DNA of 64,000 bases from positions 124,001 through 188,000 of the forward strand of contig JAGTJU010000006.1 of NCBI GenBank assembly GCA_022184915.1. The letters run 5' to 3'. The stretch is from Myxococcales bacterium. Lineage in GTDB: Bacteria; Myxococcota_A; Polyangia; Fen-1088. Below the pieces are notes generated by a model, which was given only the letters and a program-made list of their open reading frames with translations, was not told where the DNA came from and did no database searches. Every line of letters starts with the position of its first letter. Positions within the stretch are counted from its first letter, which is position 1. Below, in pieces: positions 7,583 to 15,636 of the stretch. The position numbers and the translations under genes were made by a program.

Positions 7583-8788
7583 ATGCAGAACTTCATCGGC
7601 CAATTCGTTCTCCCTCTCGTCCAAGGTGGCGTGGTGGACGTGTCCCGCCCCTTCGGGCCTCGCACCTTCGCCAAGCTCGCCGCGCATCTGCGCGTGACCG
7701 AAGGGGAAGGCGCTCCAGAGGTCTCCGAAAGCACCGCCATCGTTCCTGCTCGTCGTCCCGGTGCCCGCGCCGCAAACGAGGCCCGGGATCGCGCGCTGTT
7801 GTCTTTGTCTCGGCGGCGGCTCGGTATGGGGCTTCTTCCTGGGTTGGCGCCGCCGGCGTTCGATGAGCCGAGCCTCCGACTGACGGTGGCGGTCCATAAC
7901 TTGCTCGCCCTCGGGCACCCGGCACTCGCCACCGCCCCGGCGCGGGTGAGGGACCACATCATCGAGTACTCTGCGGAGCTGGCTGGTCTTGGGCCCCCCC
8001 TTGGTCCCGTGGCCGCCGTGAACCGACACACCTTGTTGGCCCGCCTTCCCGAGCTCGAGCGCCATGAGCACGAGGTGCGCAACTGGCTGGGTACACGTAC
8101 GTTCGTGGGCCGCGAGCCGCCCAAGAGGGTGCTCTTGTGGCGACAACTGCGGCGGGTGCAGGTGGCGCACCAGCAGAAACGATGGCTGCGCGACGTGGGC
8201 GTTCCCAACGACGCGCGCCGCTTGTGGGAGGCGTTGTGCGTGGCGAACCCTCTGCTCGAAGCGCTCGAACCAGGTCGCCTGGATCCCCCTTTGTCCTGGG
8301 ACCGCTTGCTCGAGATCTTGCGTTTCGCCCCCCTGGCCCGGGCCGTGGGCGCGCACCTCATCGGACAGGGGCTCGAAGCCTCCGCAGAGGCGCTCGTGGT
8401 GGCGCTGTTTCGCCACGGAACGCTGCGCGAGGGCAGCCGGCCAGGAGCCACGGTGGAGGCCGTTGCTTTCGGGATTCAGTTCCTGGCGCACCTCTATTGG
8501 CTCGCCACGGTGACCCGCGTCCCGGGGGACGCCGGTCCTGCCTTGGCTGCTTTGCTCTGCGAGGCCAGCCGGGAACCCCGGTTGCTCTTTCCTGCCGACG
8601 CGTTCGTCGCCAGCCCGATGGGCGACCTGCGCGCGCTGTTTTCGGCTCGCTTGGCAGCGCTTCGGCAACGCGCTCGCCTTCACGAGACCTATGTCGAGGA
8701 CGCACGTGCCACCGTGGCACAGGCCCTGCAGGCTTTCTCGCCGGGCCGCAGGTTGGAGCGCGCGGAACCCTCACCTGATCGGCTATAG
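7583..8788 (+). CDS. Unknown protein, second gene of the MoxR-associated cassette
   Basis: 401 aa if translation starts at ATG 7583 (MQNFIGQFVLPLVQGG), 11 bases after the previous stop; longer in-frame starts lie inside the upstream gene. The protein is mostly helical and rich in Arg, Leu and Ala, with a charged helix near residues 205-225 (LLWRQLRRVQVAHQQKRWLR) and a likely coiled C-terminus. There is no DxSxS MIDAS motif, so it is not an evident vWA protein, and no catalytic motif or membrane segment is visible. I do not recognise the family. Its position between the 498-aa protein and the MoxR ATPase suggests it is a dedicated partner or client adaptor of that ATPase. Confidence 0.75.
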   Translation: MQNFIGQFVLPLVQGGVVDVSRPFGPRTFAKLAAHLRVTEGEGAPEVSESTAIVPARRPGARAANEARDRALLSLSRRRLGMGLLPGLAPPAFDEPSLRLTVAVHNLLALGHPALATAPARVRDHIIEYSAELAGLGPPLGPVAAVNRHTLLARLPELERHEHEVRNWLGTRTFVGREPPKRVLLWRQLRRVQVAHQQKRWLRDVGVPNDARRLWEALCVANPLLEALEPGRLDPPLSWDRLLEILRFAPLARAVGAHLIGQGLEASAEALVVALFRHGTLREGSRPGATVEAVAFGIQFLAHLYWLATVTRVPGDAGPALAALLCEASREPRLLFPADAFVASPMGDLRALFSARLAALRQRARLHETYVEDARATVAQALQAFSPGRRLERAEPSPDRL

Positions 8789-8803
8789 TCGGAAAGTACC
8801 TCG

Positions 8804-10018
8804 ATGAATGCCCCCCATTCGATGATCGACAACCGGGCTCCTTTGGGCGCCGAGGGCGTTCGCCTCGGAGCCAAGCTTCGCGAGGTGGCCCGTGTGCTCG
8901 ACGAGCGGTTCTTGGGTCGCGGCGAGGTGGTGCGGCTGCTCTTGGTCTGCTTGGTCGCGGGCGAGCACATGCTGATCGTGGGCCCTCCCGGGACTGCCAA
9001 GTCGGCGCTGCTGCGGCACCTCTCTCGCCTGGTCGACGCACGTTTTTTCGAGTACCTGCTGACGCGCTTTTCGGAGCCCAGCGAGATCTTCGGCCCGATC
9101 GACATCAAGGCGTTTCGCGAAGGCACCTACGTCCGTCGCACCGAGGCTATGCTGCCCGAGGCCGAGATCGTCTTCCTCGACGAGATCTTCAAGGCCAATT
9201 CCGCCATCCTGAACTCCCTGCTCTCGATCTTGAACGAGCGCCGGTTCTTCGTGGGCAGCGAGCGGCGCAAGGTTCCCCTGAGCTCGCTCTTTGGAGCCAC
9301 GAACGAGGTTCCGAACGACGATGCCTTGGGGGCACTCTTCGACCGTTTTTTGATTCGTGCGGTGGCGGATAACCTCGACAGCTTCCACTTTCAGTCGCTC
9401 GTCGAGCGTGGCATCCGTAACGAAATCGCCGAGAGCTCGGGCGCCGACGCGCTCGTGCGCCCACTCGTGCACCTCGACGAGATTCGGGCTTTGCAGGGGC
9501 GCATGGATGCCGTGCTCCGGTTCCCGGACGATTTTCTCGTGCGCTATAAGGCCTTGATCTCGCAGATGCGGGCCGAAGGGGTGTCCATCTCCGATCGACG
9601 TGTCGTCAAGCTTCTCAAGCTCTTCGTGGCGAATGCACTGATGGACGGCCGCGGGACGGTGGATGAAAGCGACTTTTTCATTCTCAAGCACGTCTGGAAC
9701 AGCGTGGATCAGGTTCCCTTGCTGGCCGAGATCGTGGAACCCGTGCTCGAGCGGCACTACCGTGAGCATCCAGAGGCCCGACGTCTCGACGTGGGCGTGG
9801 CCGATCTGGACACCTTGCTCGCGGAGCTGGGAGCCATCCGCAATCTTCTGCTCGGTGGCGAGACGCTCTCGGACGTGATGCTGTTCTCGCAGCTTCGGAA
9901 CTTGCAGGACATTCGAGCTGCTTTGCAGGCCATTGACACCGACACCGCTCGCCGTATGGTGAGCGAGGTGGATAACCTGCTGGAAGGCGTGTTCGAGTCC
10001 TCGCGATGGAACGGGTAA
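8804..10018 (+). CDS. RavA/MoxR-type AAA+ ATPase
   Basis: 404 aa. The AAA+ core is complete: Walker A GPPGTAKS (60-67), Walker B IVFLDEI (122-128), sensor 1 GATNE (164-168) and the arginine-finger segment ALFDRF (R181). The region FSEPSEIFGPIDIKAF after Walker A is characteristic of the RavA branch of MoxR ATPases. The C-terminal third (about 200-400) is a helical lid plus extension. These ATPases act as chaperones that remodel or activate partner complexes, usually with a vWA protein, but no vWA gene is present here. A TATAGT box (8783-8788) just before the gene could be an internal promoter. The stop codon overlaps the start of the methyltransferase gene. Confidence 0.92.
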   Translation: MNAPHSMIDNRAPLGAEGVRLGAKLREVARVLDERFLGRGEVVRLLLVCLVAGEHMLIVGPPGTAKSALLRHLSRLVDARFFEYLLTRFSEPSEIFGPIDIKAFREGTYVRRTEAMLPEAEIVFLDEIFKANSAILNSLLSILNERRFFVGSERRKVPLSSLFGATNEVPNDDALGALFDRFLIRAVADNLDSFHFQSLVERGIRNEIAESSGADALVRPLVHLDEIRALQGRMDAVLRFPDDFLVRYKALISQMRAEGVSISDRRVVKLLKLFVANALMDGRGTVDESDFFILKHVWNSVDQVPLLAEIVEPVLERHYREHPEARRLDVGVADLDTLLAELGAIRNLLLGGETLSDVMLFSQLRNLQDIRAALQAIDTDTARRMVSEVDNLLEGVFESSRWNG

Positions 10019-11592
10019 AGCGACCCGCGGGCCGGGCACCTGCGTCACGGCCCCGTCCGGGTGCGAAGTCACCTCGGAAGGAGAGCGACGAACCGGCGCG
10101 TCGACCGCCCGCGGGTCCAGCGCGTGCGCGCCCCGAGCGCACCGCGGGCTCTCGTCCCGAGCGCACCGCGGGCTCTCGCCCCGAGCGCACCGCGGGTTCT
10201 CGCCCCGAGCGCACCGCGGGTTCTCGCCCCGAGCGCCCGGCCCGTCCGCCGCTGACGCTCGACGATGACGAGCGGCCCCGCGGGCGCGACCGCTTTTTGT
10301 CGGGCCCCCACGGGGTTCGTCACCGCACGTTCGATTCGCCATCCTTCGACGATTTTGCCTTCGATCCGTACGACGACGCCACGAACCGGCCAGGACCGGA
10401 GCGGCGAGCGTTTTCCACCTGGGAAGGTCCGGTGTTCACGGGCGGCGAACGGATGTTCGAGGCGCCCCTGCGGGCGCTGTTTGCGCTGGACGCAGACTGG
10501 AACCGCGCCCTCACGCACGGGTTCCATCCCTACGCGGCCCGCCTTCCGCCCTCGCTCGTGCGCCAGGCCGTGGCCACCTGGTCGAAGCCGGGCCACACGA
10601 TCCTCGATCCTTTCTGCGGCAGCGGGACGGTCCTGGTCGAGGCCTTTGCCCAGGGGCGTAAGGCCCTGGGCTCCGACGCGAGCCCTCTGGCCGTTGCGAT
10701 CTCCGAGACCCGTACTACCTTGCTGTCCAAGGAGGAGCGAGGCCTTTTGCTCACCGTGGGGACACGGCTTGCGGAAGAATCCGAAGATCGCGCCCGACGT
10801 CGCGTCAAGCTGCCCGCGATCTCTGCCTGGGCGCGACGTGAACACGCCCAGTTCTTTCCTCATGTTTTCCTCGAGCTTTATGGCCTCCGGGCGCTCGTGT
10901 TCGCTTACGATGGCCCTGCCGCCGTGGTGAGGGCCTTGCGCCTGTGCCTCTCGTCCATGCTGACGAAGTTCATGCGTACGGGACTTACGGCCCCGCGGGA
11001 CGGCCAAGACAAGCGTATCGGCCGGGGCGTACCTTCGAGTTTTTACGGGCGTCGTGTGCAAGAGCTCGTTCGCCAGCTGGGCGCTCTGGCCGACGCGGTG
11101 CCGCCGGGCACGACACCCCCCGTGGTTCGTCAAGGCGACGCCCGGGACGTGCGAGGTGTACGCAAGGGCTCCGTGAATCTGGTGCTCACCTCACCGCCCT
11201 ACGCGGGCGTTTACGACTACGGCGCGATTCATGCGAGCCGCTTTGCCTGGCTAGGGCTCGATCCCCGGCCCCTGTTGGCCAAGCAGGTGGGGGCGCGGTC
11301 GCACGGACTCGGTGCCGCCCCCGGACCTTGGCGTGAGGGCCGCCGCGCCTGGCTGTCCCAAATGGCGACGGCTCTGGCCCCTGGGGGATCGGCTCTGCTG
11401 ATCGTGGGCGATGGGGTGGTGGCCGAGCAGCCCGAAAACGCGCAAGCCGCCATCTGGGCGGAGGCCCCCGCCGTGGGCTTGAGGCCCGTGGCGTGGGCGT
11501 CGCAGGATCGCCCCAGCCACGACAAACGCGTGCGCGACATCTTTGGCCGGTCACCGCGTCGTGAGCACGTGCTCTTTCTCGAGCGCGCCTGA
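10006..11592 (+). CDS. Probable DNA methyltransferase (N4/N6 amino type) with repetitive basic N-terminal tail
   Basis: 528 aa. Residues 1-95 are a disordered Arg/Pro/Gly-rich tail containing four to five copies of PERTAGSR. The folded part has HPYAARLPP (174-182), the SAM-binding motif DPFCGSGT (201-208) and the catalytic motif TSPPY (395-399), with about 185 residues between the two. The order motif I then (S/T)PPY is that of gamma/alpha-like amino-methyltransferases acting on adenine N6 or cytosine N4; a few relatives act on RNA. The ATG at 10006 lies 12 bases inside the MoxR gene, so translation is probably coupled. No restriction nuclease gene is next to it, which argues for an orphan methylase or a part of the MoxR cassette. 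The 3' end overlaps the convergent peptidase gene by 42 bases. Confidence 0.82.
   Translation: MERVKRPAGRAPASRPRPGAKSPRKESDEPARRPPAGPARARPERTAGSRPERTAGSRPERTAGSRPERTAGSRPERPARPPLTLDDDERPRGRDRFLSGPHGVRHRTFDSPSFDDFAFDPYDDATNRPGPERRAFSTWEGPVFTGGERMFEAPLRALFALDADWNRALTHGFHPYAARLPPSLVRQAVATWSKPGHTILDPFCGSGTVLVEAFAQGRKALGSDASPLAVAISETRTTLLSKEERGLLLTVGTRLAEESEDRARRRVKLPAISAWARREHAQFFPHVFLELYGLRALVFAYDGPAAVVRALRLCLSSMLTKFMRTGLTAPRDGQDKRIGRGVPSSFYGRRVQELVRQLGALADAVPPGTTPPVVRQGDARDVRGVRKGSVNLVLTSPPYAGVYDYGAIHASRFAWLGLDPRPLLAKQVGARSHGLGAAPGPWREGRRAWLSQMATALAPGGSALLIVGDGVVAEQPENAQAAIWAEAPAVGLRPVAWASQDRPSHDKRVRDIFGRSPRREHVLFLERA
10129..10236 (+). repeat. 24-bp in-frame tandem repeat (4.5 copies) in the methyltransferase gene
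   Basis: Copies begin at 10129, 10153, 10177 and 10201, with a half copy at 10225-10236. The unit encodes R-P-E-R-T-A-G-S. Copies differ only at a few positions, mainly third codon bases, so the expansion looks recent. Because the unit is a multiple of three, slippage would change tail length without breaking the frame. Confidence 0.95.
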
Positions 11593-14517
11593 CCGCGGTG
11601 CCGCCTTCCCGCGGTTTTCCGCTCCTGCCGTGGAACGTGAGCCTTCCGGGCGAAGCACCGCGCGCATGTGATGTCTCGTATCGAAGACCTTCTTGGCCAT
11701 CGCTTGAAGCCGCGATGTGGAGAGGGTCTCGATGCGAAGGGGGGCAGACAAGACGATGCGGGGATCGTCATCGAAGCGGGCGGCGTCCGCGAGCACGCGC
11801 AGCCAAAACCCGTTTTGCTGGAGATTCAGCTCGTGTTGTCGGCGCGCGGCCATCTTGACTTTGGTGACGTAGTCCTCGCTCAAGCCGTGCACGCGGACGG
11901 CCTCGAGTTCGCTCCGGACCACCTGGGTGAGCGCCTCCACCCGATCCGGCGCGCAGGTGAAGCTGATGCCTATCTGGTACTCCTGGCGAGGTCTGCGCGA
12001 CAGGTTGTGGGACACATTGATGCTGTAGGTGCCCGAAAGCTCTTCGCGAACCACCTCGCGCAGCTTGATGCCGAGCGCGCTGGCCAGTGCGGCCAAATCC
12101 AGCTCTGCCTCCCGGGACCACGGCATTTTTCCCGTGAAGAGAAGTTCAACTTCCGCTTTGGGCTCGACGCCTCGCCGGACCTCTAGCTCGTGCCTGCCCG
12201 TAGCCAGCTTGGCGCCCACGTCTTTCCAGGTCTCTTTCGGTTTGGCGCTGGTACGACGCGGGAGCGGCGTGGCGGGCAGGGACGCAAGGTAGGCCTCGAC
12301 CCACGGGCGCAGGGTCGCTTCATCCAGGTTCCCGACGAATACGAAGGTGAATCCGCTGGCATCGGAAAATCGCTCTCTGTAGAGCGCCAGCGCGCGCTCC
12401 ATATCCACCCGCTCGAGACGTTCCAGACTGGGCGGGCGCCGGCGTGGGTGCCGGCCATGTAGCAATTCCGTGAGCGCGTCGGCGAAGGCTGCTCCTGGAT
12501 CGGCGGAACGGTGTGCGAGGGCGGTTCGCTGCTGGGTCTTCCAGGCGGCAAAGGCGTCGGCATCGACCCGTGGCGCCGTAAAGGAAAGATGAATCAACTC
12601 GAAGAGGGACAGCAGGTCGCGGGGGGCGCTGCGGCCCGAAAGGCCCTCCTCGAGCTCACCGATGTAGGGGCCCACCGAAACGATCTTTCCCGCCAGGGCC
12701 TTTTCGAGCTCGACGGGCCCGAAGGTCCCAAGACCGCCCTGTTCGACAACGCCGTCGGCGTAAAGCGCCGTGGAATAATCGACATCGTTCACTCGGGAAT
12801 GCCCACCCGGGCTCAGTGCCGTGAACAACACTTCGTCGTTCTTGAACATCGTTTTTTTCCACAGGACGCGGGCGCCGTTCGAGAGCGTCCAAGCGGTGAC
12901 GTCCAGCTCCCCGATCGACGCCTCGTCGACGATGCGGCCGGGCAGGGGTGCGTGCGGCAACAGGGGGCCCTGCGCCACGCGGTCCACGAACGGTGCGAGG
13001 GGCTCGTGCTCCACCGCGGCGAAGGTGGTCAGCAGCGTGGCGGCTTCGGGCAACGCTGTGCCCGCGGGCGCAGAAAGCAAGAGCACGCGGTTGCGCGTGG
13101 CTCCCGCCCGGGCCATCCGATTGAGCTCGTCCAAGGTCACCGTCGGCAAGATCTCTTCGTGCAAGGCCAGCTCAGCCTCGATGCCCGGCATGGCCTCGCC
13201 CGTCAGGGCGTTGCGCACCATCTCGTCGGCAAGCCGTGATGAGAGGGTCTTCGTTTTTTCCTCCGTCAGGCTTTGCAGGGCTCGCAACAGACTCGCTTGC
13301 GCCCGCGAGAGTTCGGTGGGGGTGAAGCCGTGCTTGTCCACCCGCTCCGTTTCGCGAGCCAGCGCAGCCAGCGCTTCGGTGCTCTTGGCCGGGTCCACGA
13401 TGGCCATCTGGACAAACACGTCGCTGGCACGCACGAGGCGTTCCGTTCCCGAGAACGCCGCCAAAAACGGGGGCTCCGCCGTCTTCGTCAGCTCGGCGAG
13501 CCGCGCGTTCATCATGTCGTGAAAGAGGCTTTCCAGCACCATGCGGCGGTAGTCTTCGCGTGTCGCCTTGCCCCGCGCGGGCATGGTGTGGACCACGCTC
13601 AGTGTGCTCTGGGCCAGCTCCTTGTCGGTCACCACACTGACCCGGGGCTCATCGTGTGCCGGCACGGGAAAAGAGGGGCGGGGCCGGGGCGGGTTTGGGT
13701 TCGTGAGCGGCGTGAAGAGCTTCTCGATGAGCGCCTTGACCTTTGCACCATCGAAATCGCCCACAGCCACCACCGACATCAACTCTGGGCGGTACCAGTC
13801 TTCGTAGAAGCGCTTGACCGTGGCGAGGGAAGCCGTCTCCAAAACCTTCTTGTCGCCGATCGGGAGTCGGTTGGCATAGCGGCTACCTTTGAACAGCACG
13901 GGGAGCTGTTGGTCCATCACACGGGTCTCGGCCCCGCGACCCATGCGCCACTCCTCCACCACCACGCCTCGCTCCTTGTCGAGCTCCACGGGGTCGAAGG
14001 TCACGGCGCTGGCGAACTGTTGGAGGATGAGCAGGCCCTGTTCCAGCAGGGCGGGGTCGTCTGTGGGCACCTCCAGCATGTAGACGGTTTCGTCGAATCC
14101 CGTGTAGGCATTGGTGTGCTGGCCAAACTTCACCCCTGCTTTCTCGAGGGTGTTCACAATCTCCTGCTTCTCGAACAAGCGGGTCCCGTTGAAGGCCATG
14201 TGCTCGATGAGGTGGGCAAGTCCACGTTGGTCGTCGTCTTCCAGCACCGAGCCTGCGTTGACGACGAGGCGCAGCGCGGCGCGCTTGTCCGGGCGCGCAT
14301 TCTCGCGCACGTAGTAGGTCAGCCCGTTGGCAAGAGTCCCTTTGTCCACGGCGGGATCGAGAGGGAGCGGCGGCAACGCCTGAGCTGGCAGCCCGGTCGG
14401 TGCCTCATCTGGGGCTGCCGGCGTCTGCTGTGGGGGTACGTGAGCGCAGGCGAAGAGCCCCGCGGTGGCCATCGCAATGAGCAGGTAGGGGGAAGCTTGT
14501 CGTCGTGGGGTGTACAT
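11551..14517 (-). CDS. M16 family zinc metallopeptidase (pitrilysin/PqqL-like), lipoprotein
   Basis: 988 aa, a full-length two-half M16 protein. The signal sequence ends in a lipobox (LFAC, Cys24), so it is probably anchored in an envelope membrane. The inverted zinc motif is HLIEH (102-106) in HLIEHMAFNGT, with the downstream glutamate in ERGVVVEEWRMG. The second half (after about 510) keeps the fold but lacks HxxEH, as is normal. Members degrade peptides in the periplasm; the substrate is unknown. Its 3' end overlaps the methyltransferase gene tail to tail. The final residues (about 970-988) are low-complexity and may have been extended by a lost stop codon. Confidence 0.93.
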   Translation of the reverse strand: MYTPRRQASPYLLIAMATAGLFACAHVPPQQTPAAPDEAPTGLPAQALPPLPLDPAVDKGTLANGLTYYVRENARPDKRAALRLVVNAGSVLEDDDQRGLAHLIEHMAFNGTRLFEKQEIVNTLEKAGVKFGQHTNAYTGFDETVYMLEVPTDDPALLEQGLLILQQFASAVTFDPVELDKERGVVVEEWRMGRGAETRVMDQQLPVLFKGSRYANRLPIGDKKVLETASLATVKRFYEDWYRPELMSVVAVGDFDGAKVKALIEKLFTPLTNPNPPRPRPSFPVPAHDEPRVSVVTDKELAQSTLSVVHTMPARGKATREDYRRMVLESLFHDMMNARLAELTKTAEPPFLAAFSGTERLVRASDVFVQMAIVDPAKSTEALAALARETERVDKHGFTPTELSRAQASLLRALQSLTEEKTKTLSSRLADEMVRNALTGEAMPGIEAELALHEEILPTVTLDELNRMARAGATRNRVLLLSAPAGTALPEAATLLTTFAAVEHEPLAPFVDRVAQGPLLPHAPLPGRIVDEASIGELDVTAWTLSNGARVLWKKTMFKNDEVLFTALSPGGHSRVNDVDYSTALYADGVVEQGGLGTFGPVELEKALAGKIVSVGPYIGELEEGLSGRSAPRDLLSLFELIHLSFTAPRVDADAFAAWKTQQRTALAHRSADPGAAFADALTELLHGRHPRRRPPSLERLERVDMERALALYRERFSDASGFTFVFVGNLDEATLRPWVEAYLASLPATPLPRRTSAKPKETWKDVGAKLATGRHELEVRRGVEPKAEVELLFTGKMPWSREAELDLAALASALGIKLREVVREELSGTYSINVSHNLSRRPRQEYQIGISFTCAPDRVEALTQVVRSELEAVRVHGLSEDYVTKVKMAARRQHELNLQQNGFWLRVLADAARFDDDPRIVLSAPLRIETLSTSRLQAMAKKVFDTRHHMRAVLRPEGSRSTAGAENRGKAAPRSGALEKEHVLTTR

Positions 14518-14602
14518 GGAGTTGAGCGAAGCCTGGGTGGAGGTGCGAGCGAAAAGGGAAGAGTGTGCGATAGATCACCGAAAGGTTTCAGCGCGCATTG
14601 GT

Positions 14603-14645
14603 ACCCTCTCTGAAAAAATCTGAGATAGACTAAGAGGGTTTTTTG
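14603..14645 (+). terminator. Terminator-like hairpin with T-run upstream of the fibro-slime gene
   Basis: ACCCTCT (14603-14609) pairs perfectly with AGAGGGT (14633-14639) and is followed by about six Ts on the plus strand. The loop is long (23 bases), so the structure is only moderately convincing. It sits between two divergent genes, with no plus-strand gene upstream to terminate. It could therefore be a leader attenuator for the fibro-slime gene or the end of a short unseen transcript. Confidence 0.35.
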
Positions 14646-14717
14646 ATGGTCCGGGCGAGATGCCTCCACGTTCAACCGAACGGGCAGCGGACACATTCCA
14701 TCAGCAAGGAAGTTCAT

Positions 14718-15587
14718 ATGCAGATGCACGTCGTTGCGGGTCGTTGGGCCGTGTTGACCCTCGCGTTTGCCGTTGCGAGCGGCTGCGGGGCCGAACGCGG
14801 TGAGGGGTCCGGGGTCGGGGGCAACGGACTCGGTGGAAGCGCGGGCGCAGGGAACTCGTCGCCGTCCGTCAGGGGCGGCCGCGGCGGTTCGGCGGATTTC
14901 GGTATCGACTTTCCCGACAAACTCGAAGGTGGGGGGGGCAACGGTGGCCAGGAGACTTCCGATGATTGCGGCCAACTGGTGGCCATCGTAAGGGACATGT
15001 CCGACACGCACGAGGATTTCGAGCGGGGGGAGTACAACCTGGGCCTCTTGCAGGGGCTCGTGAAGACCTCCTTGGATGCCGATGGCAAGCCAGCCTACGC
15101 CCACAATGGGGCTACACGCATCACGAGTCAGCAGACCTTCTCGCAGTGGTACCGAGACATTCCGGGCGTCAACGAACGTTTCGAGGTTCCCTTGCCGCTG
15201 CAGCAGACCTCCGCGGGCGTTTTTGTCTACGACAACGATTCGTTCTTTCCCCTGGATGACAAGGGTTTCGGCAACCAGAAACGAATCCACAACTATCACT
15301 TCACGACCGAGATCCGCGGCGGCTTCAAGTACCGCGGTGGGGAGAAGTTCAAGTTCCGGGGTGACGACGACGTTTGGGTTTTCGTCAACGGCAAGTTGGC
15401 CCTGGACTTGGGTGGCGTGCACGGAGTCGAAACAGCCACCATCGACTTCGACACGCGGGCACGGGACCTCGGCATCGAGGTGGGCAAGACGTACACCTTC
15501 GACGTCTTCCATGCCGAGCGCCACACCAAGGCCTCGAACTTCAGGATGGAAACCTCGATCGAGTGCCTCACCGTTCCCGTCTTGTGA
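14718..15587 (+). CDS. Fibro-slime domain lipoprotein
   Basis: 289 aa from ATG 14718, which has a ribosome site (AAGGAAG) 6-8 bases upstream; earlier in-frame starts lack one. A signal peptide ends in the lipobox ASGC, followed by a Gly/Ser-rich linker (about residues 20-85). The C-terminal domain (about 90-285) is the fibro-slime/PA14-like beta-sandwich, with the signature FRGDDDVWVFVNGKLALDLG and then FDVFHAERH. Such domains occur in surface adhesins and carbohydrate-binding proteins of Myxococcota and Fibrobacteres. It is probably exposed at the cell surface and may bind polysaccharide. Confidence 0.88.
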   Translation: MQMHVVAGRWAVLTLAFAVASGCGAERGEGSGVGGNGLGGSAGAGNSSPSVRGGRGGSADFGIDFPDKLEGGGGNGGQETSDDCGQLVAIVRDMSDTHEDFERGEYNLGLLQGLVKTSLDADGKPAYAHNGATRITSQQTFSQWYRDIPGVNERFEVPLPLQQTSAGVFVYDNDSFFPLDDKGFGNQKRIHNYHFTTEIRGGFKYRGGEKFKFRGDDDVWVFVNGKLALDLGGVHGVETATIDFDTRARDLGIEVGKTYTFDVFHAERHTKASNFRMETSIECLTVPVL

Positions 15588-15599
15588 ATGCGGCGGAAC

Positions 15600-15622
15600 G
15601 AGCGCCGCGCCGAGCGGCGCTC
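15600..15622. terminator. Stem-loop between convergent genes
   Basis: A perfect 9-bp stem, GAGCGCCGC and GCGGCGCTC, with a 5-base loop, in the 49-base gap between the fibro-slime gene and the ArsA-like gene. No T-run follows on either strand, so intrinsic termination would be weak. The position fits a bidirectional transcript-end structure. Confidence 0.4.
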
Positions 15623-15636
15623 ATCTGCGGGGTGAG

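Noticed and set aside
10129-10236. Possible CRISPR-like direct repeats
   Set aside because: The 24-base units are contiguous, have no spacers and are in frame inside a coding gene.
13273-14613. 446-aa plus-strand frame opposite the M16 peptidase
   Set aside because: It is an antisense frame of a gene with an intact zinc motif and lipobox.
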